Part shown: positions 1 through 8,158 of the stretch, piece after piece
How the letters are laid out: each line of letters opens with the position of its first letter
Position numbering within the stretch: position 1 is the stretch's first letter
Origin: Fimenecus sp045655645
GTDB taxonomy: Bacteria > Bacillota > Clostridia > Oscillospirales > Acutalibacteraceae
DNA: 64,000 nt
Direction of reading: 5' to 3'
Assembly (NCBI GenBank): GCA_045655645.1
Contig: JAZOPS010000051.1
Location: 66,553 to 130,552 of the forward strand
Notes under the pieces: model-generated
Database searches by the model: none
Told to the model about the DNA's origin: nothing
Seen by the model: the letters and a program-made list of their open reading frames with translations, nothing else
Program-made: the position numbers and the translations under genes

Positions 1-315
1 CTTGCAAGAAACATTCTTGCATATCAGATTAAGAGATATATCGGCGCTTACACAGCTGCTATGGACGGCATTGATGCTATCGTATTCACAGGTGGTATTG
101 GTGAAAACGCTGATGATATTCGTGCAAAGGTTTGTAAAGAACTCACATTCCTTGGAATTGAAATTGACGAAGAATATGGCAAGACACTTGTTAAGGGTGC
201 TGAAGGTGAACTTTCAACACCAAACTCAAAGGTTAAGGTTTATGTTCTTCCTACAAACGAAGAACTTGTTATCGCAAGAGATACAATGGATATCGTTAAT
301 TCACTTAACAAATAA
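1..315 (+). CDS. ackA: Acetate kinase, C-terminal part (5' end outside window)
   Basis: This is the last 104 codons of acetate kinase, which interconverts acetyl phosphate and ADP with acetate and ATP in the cytoplasm, giving substrate-level ATP during fermentation. The reading frame is open from base 1, so the gene begins upstream of the window. The ASKHA-family adenosine-binding stretch VFTGGIGEN is visible near the start of the fragment, followed by the usual C-terminal pattern ending in a TNEELVIARDT segment, which is typical of AckA. The stop TAA is at 313-315 and a strong hairpin terminator follows at 335-362. A phosphotransacetylase gene is expected upstream but cannot be seen. The family assignment is clear; only the fragment is available. 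Confidence 0.95.
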   Translation, partial: LARNILAYQIKRYIGAYTAAMDGIDAIVFTGGIGENADDIRAKVCKELTFLGIEIDEEYGKTLVKGAEGELSTPNSKVKVYVLPTNEELVIARDTMDIVNSLNK

Positions 316-334
316 TTTAATTAATAAAAAGATT

Positions 335-362
335 AAGCCGTGCTTTTCAGCACGGCTTTTTT
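335..362 (+). terminator. Rho-independent terminator after ackA
   Basis: A 9-bp perfect stem (AAGCCGTGC / GCACGGCTT) with a 6-nt loop is followed by a run of T to 362. It ends the ackA transcript and also lies between the convergent 3' ends of ackA and the GH18 gene, so it may act weakly in the other direction. Confidence 0.9.
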
Positions 363-366
363 ATAT

Positions 367-1761
367 TCATTCTCTTGTTTCTAGTGAAGTTTGAACTGCT
401 TTGAAAAGTGATAAATCGTCTTCATAGGCTACATCACAAGTATAATGCCACACCATTACGCCACCAAGACCATAATCATTTGCAAATGCTGTTTTATCCT
501 TTATCATCTGTACACCATTAAAGCTAGTAAAAATATTACCGCTTGTGTCACCTGTCATATATGATTTCGAAATCGTATTTTTAAATGGATTGTTTTCTAA
601 ATCACCAGCAATTTGTGCATAAGACGGCCAAGCCTCATCGCCACCGTGCGTTCTACCATAAAAAGGTAATCCCAAATCACACTTTGATAAATCGTAACCA
701 CGCTTTTCAAAGTCTTTAATTGCCAAAACGCCACCAACGGTTGCAAATTCAGCATGAGAACCGTATTCACCCATATTGTCGTATGCCATTATTTCAACTC
801 TATCGAGAACTTTTATTGCGTCCCTTGAGATATTGCAACTCCAATGTGAGAATGCAGCGCCAAGAATATAGTCACCCAAATTAGAATCAAGTTTTACAAG
901 AAAATCTGAATAATCTTTTTTGCTTTTTTGCTTGTAAGGATATTCATAGTCAAAAAAAATGCCATCGAACCCATAAGTTTTTAATAAATCTAAAATACCA
1001 TCAACAAGCACTTCACCATTATCAACAAATGCCCGACTATGTAGTTTTTCTTTATCAGTAGCATCTACACCATCTGGTCCTAAAATATTACAATGGATTT
1101 TCGCATTAGGATTTGTTGTTTTGATGATTTCAATAATTTCTTTGAAAATTTTATCCCCACTTACCATTTCACCATTGATGTCAAGGTCTTGAAGATATAC
1201 TTTTCCGTTTTCGTCAAATCGAGCAACACCAAACAAAATTATATCTGTCAATGTGTTCATTTTTTCTATATCTATGTTCTCATTACCATAAAACCACTGA
1301 CAAACCAAATATGATGTCACACGAAAATCTTCATTCTTATTGTCTTTAACATTGAGAATGTCGATATTTTTTAAATGATATTGACTTTCATTGGCCGAAT
1401 CGATGCTAATTTTAATTGATTTGGCAGTATGCTCACCAATTTCACAGTATCGATACTCTCCTACTCTATCTTGCTCATAAACAGAAACAAATTCACCATT
1501 GTCATCTTCTAACCAGATAGAAAACTCAAAAATTTGGTTTCCTTTTTCCTTTAAAACAACTGTATCAAATGTTGTTTCTTCAGTAAAACGAATTTCAATA
1601 AATGTTCCTTCTGTTCCAACCACACCTTTTAAGTTACCGATAATTTCGGCATTTCGCATTACGCTGAAACTATCGATTTTCTCTGTTTCAAATGTTGATT
1701 GACAGGATGTGAAAGTCAATAAAATAACTAATGACAATACAATTGCGATTATTTTTTTCAT
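367..1761 (-). CDS. GH18-family glycosidase lipoprotein with N-terminal discoidin-like domain
   Basis: The product (464 aa) starts at the ATG at 1761, preceded by a GGGGG ribosome site; an upstream in-frame start lacks one. Residues 1-20 form a lipoprotein signal with lipobox LTFTSC, so it should be anchored outside the membrane. Residues about 25-140 look like a galactose-binding (discoidin-like) beta domain. The rest is a GH18 TIM barrel: the motif DGIFFDYE gives D266, D271 and the general acid E273, but the middle Asp of the classical DxxDxDxE pattern is Phe. GH18 enzymes cleave beta-1,4 GlcNAc bonds in chitin, N-glycans or peptidoglycan-like polymers. It is last in the operon with the GH20 hexosaminidase, the Na/Pi cotransporter and the phosphodiesterase. 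The exact substrate is unknown. Confidence 0.82.
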   Translation of the reverse strand: MKKIIAIVLSLVILLTFTSCQSTFETEKIDSFSVMRNAEIIGNLKGVVGTEGTFIEIRFTEETTFDTVVLKEKGNQIFEFSIWLEDDNGEFVSVYEQDRVGEYRYCEIGEHTAKSIKISIDSANESQYHLKNIDILNVKDNKNEDFRVTSYLVCQWFYGNENIDIEKMNTLTDIILFGVARFDENGKVYLQDLDINGEMVSGDKIFKEIIEIIKTTNPNAKIHCNILGPDGVDATDKEKLHSRAFVDNGEVLVDGILDLLKTYGFDGIFFDYEYPYKQKSKKDYSDFLVKLDSNLGDYILGAAFSHWSCNISRDAIKVLDRVEIMAYDNMGEYGSHAEFATVGGVLAIKDFEKRGYDLSKCDLGLPFYGRTHGGDEAWPSYAQIAGDLENNPFKNTISKSYMTGDTSGNIFTSFNGVQMIKDKTAFANDYGLGGVMVWHYTCDVAYEDDLSLFKAVQTSLETRE

Positions 1762-1816
1762 TTTTTCTAACCCCCATATATCAAATGGCGATGAAGTTCC
1801 CTCCACCGCCATTTTA

Positions 1817-3475
1817 TCAATATGCTTTAATCAATTCTTCGTCTGCTGCAACTTTTTGGCCCGGTTTTTTAGCAACTGCAAAAGCAATGTTCTTCGAATG
1901 GTCACCCACACGCTCAAAGTCGATGAGAGTGTTCACAAACATCATACCAGCACGAGTTTCACAGTGTTCTTCATTAAGACGGCGAAGATGTGCATTCTGA
2001 TATTTTTCTTTGAGATTATCTGAAGCGGTTTCAAGAGTTTCAATACGCTTTGCCTCTTCGATTGTGAGTTCTTGCTTTTCAAATGAATCAATTGAAGCGT
2101 TAAGCAATTCAACAACACATTTACGCATTGTTTCAAGTTCTGCAACCGCCTCGTCAGAAATTGCAAGTTTTTCATTACTGCGCACTACTGCTGCTTCACT
2201 AAGGTTAACCGCGTGGTCACCGATACGTTCAATATCATTGATTACATGGAACAATCTACCGATATATTTAGCATCTGAATAGTCCAAATCAAGCGCATTG
2301 ATTTTAACAAGGTTTCTGGTGATTCCGTGGTTCAAGAAGTTAATAACTTCTTCAACAGATTCAATCTTTTCACCTTTTGAAGTATCGTTATTTATAAGCG
2401 CTGTTGCTGCACGGTCAAAGTTATCCCTTGCAAGTTTTGCCATTCTGACAACTTCTTTACCAATCTGTTCAACAGCAACCGGTGGTGTTGTAAGAAGATG
2501 TGAGTCATAGAATTTAAATTCAAGTTTTGAATCTTCTGGTTCTTTATCAGGCACAAGAATACAAGCCATTTTGATAATCCAATTTGCAAATGGGAACAAA
2601 ACAATTGTATTAACAACATTGAAGATAATATGAGCTGTTGAAATTTGCGCTGATACATTATCACTTATACTCTCAAGCCATGTAGTATATGGTGTAAATG
2701 CGGTAATAAGCAAGAATATTACTGTACCAATAACATTGAAAAGCAAGTGCATAACTGCAGTTCTTTTTGAATTTGTTTTTGAACCTGCCGCTGAAAGAAG
2801 TGCAGTAACACAAGTACCAATATTCTGTCCTAAAAGGATATAAACAGCAAACTCAATTGGAACAAGACCTTGAAGCGCAAGTGCCTGTAAAATACCGATA
2901 CTTGCTGAAGAACTTTGAATAATTGCTGTGAGCACAAGACCAATGAGAACACCAACAAACGGATTGCTGAAATTTGTCATAAAGTATGTGAATACTTCTG
3001 ATTCGCCCAATGGTGCCATACCATAAGCCATTAACTCCATACCAACAAAAAGCATACCAAATCCTGCAACTGTTTGCCCGATATGTTTTACGATATCTTT
3101 TTTAACAAAAAGCATTGCGAACACACCAATAAGCAAAGCAACTGGTGCAATCATACCTAAATCCATTGCAATAAGCACGCTGGTAACAGTTGTACCAATA
3201 TTGGCACCCATAATAACACCAACAGCTTGAGCAAGATTCATAAGCCCTGCATTAACGAAACCAACAACCATAACTGTTGTTGCTGATGAACTTTGAATTA
3301 CTGCAGTAACAAGTGCGCCCATAATAACTGCTAAAAATCGGTTTTTAGTAAGGACGCCTAAAATCTTTTTCATTTTTGAGCCAGCTGCATATTCAAGTCC
3401 CTGACCCATAGCATCAATACCGTAAAGGAACAAACCTATACCAGTAAAAAATGACAATACGTTCATTACTTCCAT
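1817..3475 (-). CDS. Na+/Pi cotransporter family protein with C-terminal PhoU-like domain
   Basis: This 552-aa integral membrane protein belongs to the NptA/YjbB Na+/phosphate cotransporter (PF02690) family. Two inverted half-repeats each carry the signature QSSSAT/QSSSAS (near residues 60 and 185), within about eight hydrophobic helices over residues 1-310. Residues about 340-540 are a helical PhoU-like domain with recurring IGDH/VGDH signatures (NDIERIGDHAVN and FERVGDHSKN). The ATG at 3475 has AAGGAG nine bases upstream. Family members move phosphate with sodium, often as export or homeostasis rather than uptake. It sits 13 bp downstream of the GH20 gene in an operon that also holds a glycerophosphodiesterase, which suggests a phosphate-related role shared with glycan turnover (inference). 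Confidence 0.9.
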   Translation of the reverse strand: MEVMNVLSFFTGIGLFLYGIDAMGQGLEYAAGSKMKKILGVLTKNRFLAVIMGALVTAVIQSSSATTVMVVGFVNAGLMNLAQAVGVIMGANIGTTVTSVLIAMDLGMIAPVALLIGVFAMLFVKKDIVKHIGQTVAGFGMLFVGMELMAYGMAPLGESEVFTYFMTNFSNPFVGVLIGLVLTAIIQSSSASIGILQALALQGLVPIEFAVYILLGQNIGTCVTALLSAAGSKTNSKRTAVMHLLFNVIGTVIFLLITAFTPYTTWLESISDNVSAQISTAHIIFNVVNTIVLFPFANWIIKMACILVPDKEPEDSKLEFKFYDSHLLTTPPVAVEQIGKEVVRMAKLARDNFDRAATALINNDTSKGEKIESVEEVINFLNHGITRNLVKINALDLDYSDAKYIGRLFHVINDIERIGDHAVNLSEAAVVRSNEKLAISDEAVAELETMRKCVVELLNASIDSFEKQELTIEEAKRIETLETASDNLKEKYQNAHLRRLNEEHCETRAGMMFVNTLIDFERVGDHSKNIAFAVAKKPGQKVAADEELIKAY

Positions 3476-3488
3476 ATCTTTCTACTCC

Positions 3489-5072
3489 TTATTTTGTCAT
3501 TTTAATTTTTTCATTATATTTGAATTCATTACCTCGATTACCAAGATGGAAAGTAGATTTATTTCTTACTTTGAACCACATCTTTTTCTCAATTCTTGAA
3601 TAATTGATATTTTTTGATTTCATATACATCTTGAAGAAATCAAGGCGTTTATAGAAATCTTTATAATTCTTAAACTTATCTTCAGTCCACGCACCCTCGG
3701 CAAATGCAAAGATTCTTGGATATACTGCAAACTGCCAAGCCTTTTCGTTATCAATCCATTCTGACCAAGATTCAAACTCTACACCAAGGACTTTTTTATC
3801 ATTTACAAATCCTGATTTTGCTACATTGTAGTTGTAAACTTTTTTAAGCGGTGCACTTGCATAAGAATAATCAAAATACAAAGTAGGACAAGTTGACACA
3901 ATAAATTTGCGCTTATCGTTTTCTTTTTTTACCCATGCAGGTGTGCGATAAATCCAATAGTGACCGATAATATCACTGTCTGTATTTTCACCGATACCAT
4001 CGTTCCATTCTATACTTTTTTTACCTAATTTTTTGAGCATATTATTAAGACGATTATTAAAATACACCTGCAAATCTTTACCTTTTTCAAGACCAAGTTC
4101 TTGCATTTTCTGTTTACATACGGGACAATCTCTTTCCCAGATTTTATGACCTTTTGCCGCTTCGTCACCACCCATGTGGAAATATTCATACGGAAACAAT
4201 TCACAAACTTCTGTGAGAAGCTTCTCAACAAAATCATAGGTTTCTTCTTGACCAGCACAAAGGACATCTTTAGTAATTCCGTTTTCACAGAATACTTCAT
4301 ATTCGCCTTTAAGACAAGAAAGTTCAGGATAAGCCGCAAGAATAGCAACAGTATGTCCTGGTAAATCGATTTCAGGAATTATATCAATACACAAGTTCTT
4401 TGCATATTCAACAATTTCACGGATTTCACTCTTTTTATAATAATGAAAATACTCTTTGCCATCCTTTGACATTTCAGGATAAAGAAGATTGTTACATCCA
4501 CCAAGAAGTTCATACTTTCTTTTACTACTGATTTCGTTGAGAAGTGGAAAAACTTCACTTTCAATTCTGTACCCTTGGTCATCACTTAAATGCCAATGAA
4601 ATTTGTTAAGTTTCAATAAAGCCATACTGTCAAGTGCACGCTTTACTGCATCAACACCAAAAAAGTGACGTGCTTCATCCATCATTCCACCACGATATGA
4701 GAATTTGGGATAATCATAAATATCCGCACCATTTAAAACTGCAATACCGCTCTCTTTTTTTGATTGCATAATCATAATTTTGAGAGTTATAGCACCATAA
4801 AATGCACCGTTCACATCTGATGCACTAATTACGATACCATCATTGCTGATTTTTAATTTATAACCTTCACTATGAATAGTATTATCTTTATTAATTTTGA
4901 TTGCACCATTCTGCGCATCTTTTTTTGTCTGTAAAAATTGAGAAAGATAATTCCCTGCTTTTACAAAATCAGGATTGCAAAGAACAGCAGTTTCAGGTGT
5001 TACTGTGTATGTACCATCTAAAACTTCATATTTTTGTGGTTTAGGAATAATGCTATATTTAGGTGCTTTCAT
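3489..5072 (-). CDS. Beta-N-acetylhexosaminidase, GH20 family
   Basis: The 527-aa product has the two-domain GH20 plan: an N-terminal alpha/beta domain (residues about 5-115, typical start YSIIPKPQKYE) and a catalytic TIM barrel. The family signatures HWHLSDDQGYR and HMGGDEA are present; the latter holds the catalytic pair D303-E304. GH20 enzymes remove terminal beta-linked GlcNAc or GalNAc by substrate-assisted catalysis. There is no signal peptide, so it probably acts inside the cell on imported oligosaccharides. The start ATG overlaps the stop of the upstream phosphodiesterase (TAATG), with AAGGAG eight bases before it, indicating translational coupling. It is a plausible partner for the extracellular GH18 lipoprotein of the same operon. 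Confidence 0.93.
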   Translation of the reverse strand: MKAPKYSIIPKPQKYEVLDGTYTVTPETAVLCNPDFVKAGNYLSQFLQTKKDAQNGAIKINKDNTIHSEGYKLKISNDGIVISASDVNGAFYGAITLKIMIMQSKKESGIAVLNGADIYDYPKFSYRGGMMDEARHFFGVDAVKRALDSMALLKLNKFHWHLSDDQGYRIESEVFPLLNEISSKRKYELLGGCNNLLYPEMSKDGKEYFHYYKKSEIREIVEYAKNLCIDIIPEIDLPGHTVAILAAYPELSCLKGEYEVFCENGITKDVLCAGQEETYDFVEKLLTEVCELFPYEYFHMGGDEAAKGHKIWERDCPVCKQKMQELGLEKGKDLQVYFNNRLNNMLKKLGKKSIEWNDGIGENTDSDIIGHYWIYRTPAWVKKENDKRKFIVSTCPTLYFDYSYASAPLKKVYNYNVAKSGFVNDKKVLGVEFESWSEWIDNEKAWQFAVYPRIFAFAEGAWTEDKFKNYKDFYKRLDFFKMYMKSKNINYSRIEKKMWFKVRNKSTFHLGNRGNEFKYNEKIKMTK

Positions 5073-5815
5073 TATTCAATCTCCTTTAATACTTGACGGC
5101 AAAAATCAGGAATATCTGTAATCAATGCGTCGCATCCCCATTTTGCAAGTCGAATAATATCTTCTTTAAGGTTAACTGTCCATGGATTAACTGCAATTCC
5201 AAGATTATGCAGTTCTATTATTTCTTTATGTGTAATCAAATCTCTGTGTGGATGTGCTGCATCAGCCTTTAATTGTTGGCAATACTTAGCCACACCAAAA
5301 GTCATAATCTCATTACCTAACTCATCATTTTCATAAAGAAGACCTGTTTTTAAGTTCTTGTCTATTTCTTTGACTTGTCTGATACATTCAGGGTCAAAAC
5401 AAGATATGATTGAGTTTTTCTCAATGCCAAATTTATAAACTTCTTCAACAACTCTTTTAACAAGGTCACTGTCTTTTTGTGGTGCTTTAATCTCGATATT
5501 GATTAAATTCATGTTTTTAACTAAAGATAAAAGTTCAGCAAGTGTTGGTAGTGTTACACCTTTAAAGTCATTAGAAAAATAAGAACCGAAGTCCAATTGG
5601 CGTAATTCTGCAAAAGTCATTTCGTCAATAGAACCCTTACCGTTTGATGTAGCATCAACAGTATAGTTATGACAAATAACGATTTCGCCGTCCTTACACA
5701 AATGAACGTCGGTTTCGATTCCGTCTGCGTTAAATTGTATCGCTTTCTCAAAAGCAGGTAATGTGTTTTGCGGTGCTACTTTATTTGCGCCGCGATGTGC
5801 TAACACAAGGGGCAT
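5072..5815 (-). CDS. Glycerophosphodiester phosphodiesterase
   Basis: This 247-aa protein is a GDPD-family enzyme (GlpQ/UgpQ type) that hydrolyses glycerophosphodiesters to glycerol-3-phosphate and an alcohol using a divalent metal. Motifs seen are LAHRGANKVAPQNT near the N-terminus, GIETDVHLCKDGEIVICHN with metal ligands E and D and the second catalytic His, and a later NIEIK. The usual His-Asp of the second motif reads His-Asn here. I place the start at the ATG at 5815 because AAGGAG lies nine bases upstream; a longer TTG-initiated frame has no ribosome site. No signal peptide is present, so it is cytoplasmic. It is first in the operon with GH20, Na/Pi and GH18 genes, hinting at turnover of glycerophosphate-containing cell-surface polymers. 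Confidence 0.9.
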   Translation of the reverse strand: MPLVLAHRGANKVAPQNTLPAFEKAIQFNADGIETDVHLCKDGEIVICHNYTVDATSNGKGSIDEMTFAELRQLDFGSYFSNDFKGVTLPTLAELLSLVKNMNLINIEIKAPQKDSDLVKRVVEEVYKFGIEKNSIISCFDPECIRQVKEIDKNLKTGLLYENDELGNEIMTFGVAKYCQQLKADAAHPHRDLITHKEIIELHNLGIAVNPWTVNLKEDIIRLAKWGCDALITDIPDFCRQVLKEIE

Positions 5816-5877
5816 AGTCTCCAACTCCTTGGATGAATAATCGCAGTAATCAAAAAATTCCAAATTACCACAAGATT

Positions 5878-5907
5878 ATATTACCAAAAAAGTACACCAT
5901 TTGTAAA
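5878..5907 (-). promoter_or_regulatory. Putative sigma-A promoter of the GDPD-GH20-NptA-GH18 operon
   Basis: On the minus strand TTTACA and TAATAT are separated by 18 bp in the 95-bp gap between spoIIR and the phosphodiesterase gene. The match is moderate and the spacing one base long, so this is tentative. Confidence 0.35.
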
Positions 5908-5910
5908 GTA

Positions 5911-6519
5911 TTATTTTCTTTTCAGCAAATCTTCTAAAATTTCAACTATTTTGAATTTGAATTTATATTTTTCGCTATTGGTTACAATATCAGTTTCGTC
6001 ATCATTTAGCACATCTGAAAGTTCACATTCAGCATTAGCAGCAGGTAAACACATGGGTGGGAACATCACACACCACCAATTTTGTCCTTGCCCTTCCCCT
6101 ATTACTACTTTTACTGCGGTGTAGTATCCAGCAGGTAAAGTAACAGAGTTATCATAAATTCGGGTTTTGAAATATTCTTCACCAACTGTGATTTTTACTT
6201 GATAATCAAAACCTTCTTTTTTTATAGTTTCAAGTGCAACATCTTCAAGCTCTTTTATATGTGGTACAAGTATTTTTTCTGCATCCTTACTTGTAACTGA
6301 ACCATCAAAAAGTTCTTTGCCTTCTTTTAACACAGCATCTCGCACTTTAAGTTTTAGCTCTTGGTCTTCAACGCTATCCGAATTGGCAATTACATGCATG
6401 CGAAGCATTTTATCTCTAATACTATCACATTGTTTTGAAAATGCATTTACATTTATTACGCAACAAAGTACTAATGCAATTAAAACTGATATTTCAATTC
6501 TAAATATTGTTTTTTTCAT
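5911..6519 (-). CDS. spoIIR: Stage II sporulation protein R
   Basis: The 202-aa product matches SpoIIR, the protein made in the forespore and secreted to the intermembrane space, where it triggers SpoIIGA to process pro-sigma-E in the mother cell. The N-terminus has a single hydrophobic signal segment (residues 8-26). The diagnostic block RMHVIANSDSVEDQELKLKV follows at about residues 42-61, and the conserved NWWCVMFPP segment lies near residue 146. Its presence indicates an endospore former. The start ATG at 6519 has AAGGAG seven bases upstream, and that site lies inside a perfect hairpin (6521-6542). In Bacillus the gene is sigma-F dependent; a weak GTTTA/GTCAATAAT pair just upstream could be a sigma-F/G type promoter but is not convincing. 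Confidence 0.95.
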   Translation of the reverse strand: MKKTIFRIEISVLIALVLCCVINVNAFSKQCDSIRDKMLRMHVIANSDSVEDQELKLKVRDAVLKEGKELFDGSVTSKDAEKILVPHIKELEDVALETIKKEGFDYQVKITVGEEYFKTRIYDNSVTLPAGYYTAVKVVIGEGQGQNWWCVMFPPMCLPAANAECELSDVLNDDETDIVTNSEKYKFKFKIVEILEDLLKRK

Positions 6520-6520
6520 A

Positions 6521-6542
6521 AATTCACTCCTTTGAGTGAATT
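6521..6542 (-). promoter_or_regulatory. Hairpin sequestering the spoIIR ribosome-binding site
   Basis: AATTCACTC and GAGTGAATT form a perfect 9-bp stem with a 4-nt loop immediately before the spoIIR start codon. On the minus-strand RNA the Shine-Dalgarno AAAGGAG occupies the loop and the adjoining stem arm. Such a structure could lower or tune initiation; the regulatory meaning is inferred. Confidence 0.5.
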
Positions 6543-6573
6543 ATTGACATATTAAAATACTTTTAAACAAAAG

Positions 6574-6595
6574 AAAAAGACGCAACAAGTGCGTC
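6574..6595 (-). terminator. Rho-independent terminator of the structured RNA
   Basis: GACGCA / TGCGTC with a 5-nt loop is followed on the minus strand by five T residues. It closes the structured RNA directly upstream and separates it from spoIIR. Confidence 0.75.
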
Positions 6596-6805
6596 CATAA
6601 AGGGTCCCCCACAAAGTCGGTTGCGGTGAATACTAACCTGCATGTTAAGCAGGTGGGTGCTTTCCGTTTTGTATCTGTGCTCCCTTCGTCCGTCAATATG
6701 ACGGGAGGTCTGCTCCCAACAAAGCGAGTATAAGCTCCCTTTTAGTGAGTGTTGGGTTAATATCATCCGCAGTTATCGGGCTTCGCAGGGTATTATTATT
6801 TTTTC
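6596..6805 (-). ncRNA. ssrS: Structured non-coding RNA, probable 6S RNA
   Basis: The roughly 200-nt minus-strand stretch between the DUF1292 gene and the terminator has no credible coding frame but strong pairing potential. The segments TGCGG (5' side) and CCGCA (3' side) can form an outer stem, extended by TGATA-like pairing. A hairpin CACCTGC/GCAGGT lies on the 3' side. ACCTCCCGTCA/TGACGG forms an apical hairpin. The order of outer stem, large internal bubble with a 3'-side hairpin, and long terminal stem, plus the length, fits 6S RNA, which binds sigma-70-type RNA polymerase. Motifs of tmRNA, RNase P and SRP RNA were not found. Ends are approximate. The identity rests on architecture and resemblance, not on a covariance-model search. 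Confidence 0.55.
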
Positions 6806-6819
6806 AAAAACTAATGAAA

Positions 6820-7116
6820 TTACTCTTCGTCAAATGCAAAAAGTTCTGAAAGTCTTTCTTCAAAAATTTTGCCAATTTCGTTGAATTCGTTATCGTCTTC
6901 GATTGGCTCTAAATATGTTTCGCCATCTTCTTCACAAACTTTGAGAATGATAAGTTCACCATCATCGTCAAGAATTTCTTCTGCTTCGTCATATACAGGA
7001 AGAAGTGCAACATATTTTGCTGTATCTGTTTCAATTCTGTCAAGTTCTTCAAAAACGTGTTCAACACCGTTTTCATCTATAACTGACACAAGGTCTGGAT
7101 TGAATTCTTCACTCAT
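6820..7116 (-). CDS. DUF1292 (YrzB-type) small acidic protein
   Basis: The 98-aa acidic protein matches the DUF1292/UPF0473 family: a short beta-rich start of the type VSVIDENGVEHVFEELDRIE, then YVALLPVYD, an acidic linker, and LIILKVCEEDGETYLEPIED near residue 65. Family members are widespread in Firmicutes, often near the Holliday-junction resolvase-like yrrK gene, and have no established function. AAAGGAG lies seven bases before the ATG. The gene precedes the putative 6S RNA on the same strand. Confidence 0.88.
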   Translation of the reverse strand: MSEEFNPDLVSVIDENGVEHVFEELDRIETDTAKYVALLPVYDEAEEILDDDGELIILKVCEEDGETYLEPIEDDNEFNEIGKIFEERLSELFAFDEE

Positions 7117-7143
7117 ATTAATACTCCTTTAATTTAACTTCAA

Positions 7144-7812
7144 TTATAATACGTATACGCCTGATTCAAGAACAACAATTTCTTTGCCACAAGAGCGCAA
7201 ATATTTATAAACTGGTTCATCAAAAATTCTGAAATCATTAACTGAATAATCGTTAAGATTGATTGTGCGAACTTTATTTGAGTCTCTGTTACAAATAAAC
7301 AACTCGTTATCATATTTTGAAATTGATATTGGATGTTCAAATGTATTGGAGTCTTTTGAACCAATTCTCATACTGAATTTTTTGTGTGAAACTGAATAAC
7401 TAACAACACAGTTAAGGTCAGGGATAACACTCCAAATCTGACGGTCATCATAAACTGCACCACAGATTTCACAACCTTGATAAAGCAAGTCACTTGACCA
7501 GACCATATCACCTGTTGGAGAGAAGAAACCAGTTTCACCACTTGGATAGACAACAACCACCTGTTTTGATGGTAAGATGTCAGCATCACAAGAAACATAG
7601 TCACCTAACTGCTCTGCTATTTTTTTGTATTCCGGACCAAATTTATTTAAAAGATAAACACTTTTGGTAACCGGTGTATTTTGCATTCTTTTTATATCGT
7701 ATCCATAAAAACTAACTCTTGCAGAACCGTTTTCAAGAGTTTTTTTTCGAGTGTAAATGATACCGTTTGAGAATGCGATGATGTCATAAATCGAATCAGA
7801 AATTTTCTGCAT
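7144..7812 (-). CDS. Hypothetical protein, possibly beta-propeller-like
   Basis: I do not recognise this 222-aa protein. It has no signal peptide or membrane segment. It is beta-rich with aromatic and glycine turns spaced at about 40-50 residues (for example GETGFFSPTGDMVWSSD and NDYSVNDFRIFDEPVYKYL), reminiscent of WD40/NHL-like blades, but no blade signature is clear. GGTGAG precedes the ATG. It lies 27 bp upstream of the DUF1292 gene on the same strand and may share its transcript. Confidence 0.7.
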   Translation of the reverse strand: MQKISDSIYDIIAFSNGIIYTRKKTLENGSARVSFYGYDIKRMQNTPVTKSVYLLNKFGPEYKKIAEQLGDYVSCDADILPSKQVVVVYPSGETGFFSPTGDMVWSSDLLYQGCEICGAVYDDRQIWSVIPDLNCVVSYSVSHKKFSMRIGSKDSNTFEHPISISKYDNELFICNRDSNKVRTINLNDYSVNDFRIFDEPVYKYLRSCGKEIVVLESGVYVL

Positions 7813-7901
7813 AAACTCACCGCTATATATAAAATTTAATTTAGTATTCTTTGTGTTTTTATATTGTACTATTTTTTTCTCAATCGGTCAATATGATAAA
7901 C

Positions 7902-8069
7902 TTAACAATTTTGTCTTAATTTATTCTTGCATTTTTCATCTTTATTCAGACACTCTTTATTGGTGCAATAAATTTTACACTCACCATCAGCATTACATAT
8001 TTCTTCAAAAATCACATTCTTCCCAAAATGTGTGCAAAATTGTTCATAAGTCTTTTTAATCTCTGCCAC
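7902..8069 (-). CDS. Small cysteine-rich protein
   Basis: The predicted 55-aa protein starts at a GTG at 8069, preceded by AGAGGTG five bases upstream; an upstream ATG in the same frame has no ribosome site. The C-terminal half holds six cysteines in the order CNADGECKIYC, CLN, CKN and a terminal Cys, which could bind a metal or Fe-S cluster. No family name can be given with certainty, although short proteins with this CxxxxxCxxxC layout are common in Clostridia. It is separated by 89 bp from the divergent bofA-like gene. Confidence 0.6.
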   Translation of the reverse strand: MAEIKKTYEQFCTHFGKNVIFEEICNADGECKIYCTNKECLNKDEKCKNKLRQNC

Positions 8070-8158
8070 AAAATCACCTCTTATAATTTCTATGCATAAA
8101 TACATTATTTAAACAATAAAAATATTATGTCCAAAAAATATTTTTTTGAGGTGAAAAA

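Noticed and set aside
6563..6766. 67-codon minus-strand frame
   Set aside because: It overlaps the structured RNA and its terminator and has no ribosome site.
6596..6805. Structured RNA as tmRNA, RNase P or SRP RNA
   Set aside because: No tag reading frame, no RNase P core sequences and no SRP S-domain sequence were found.
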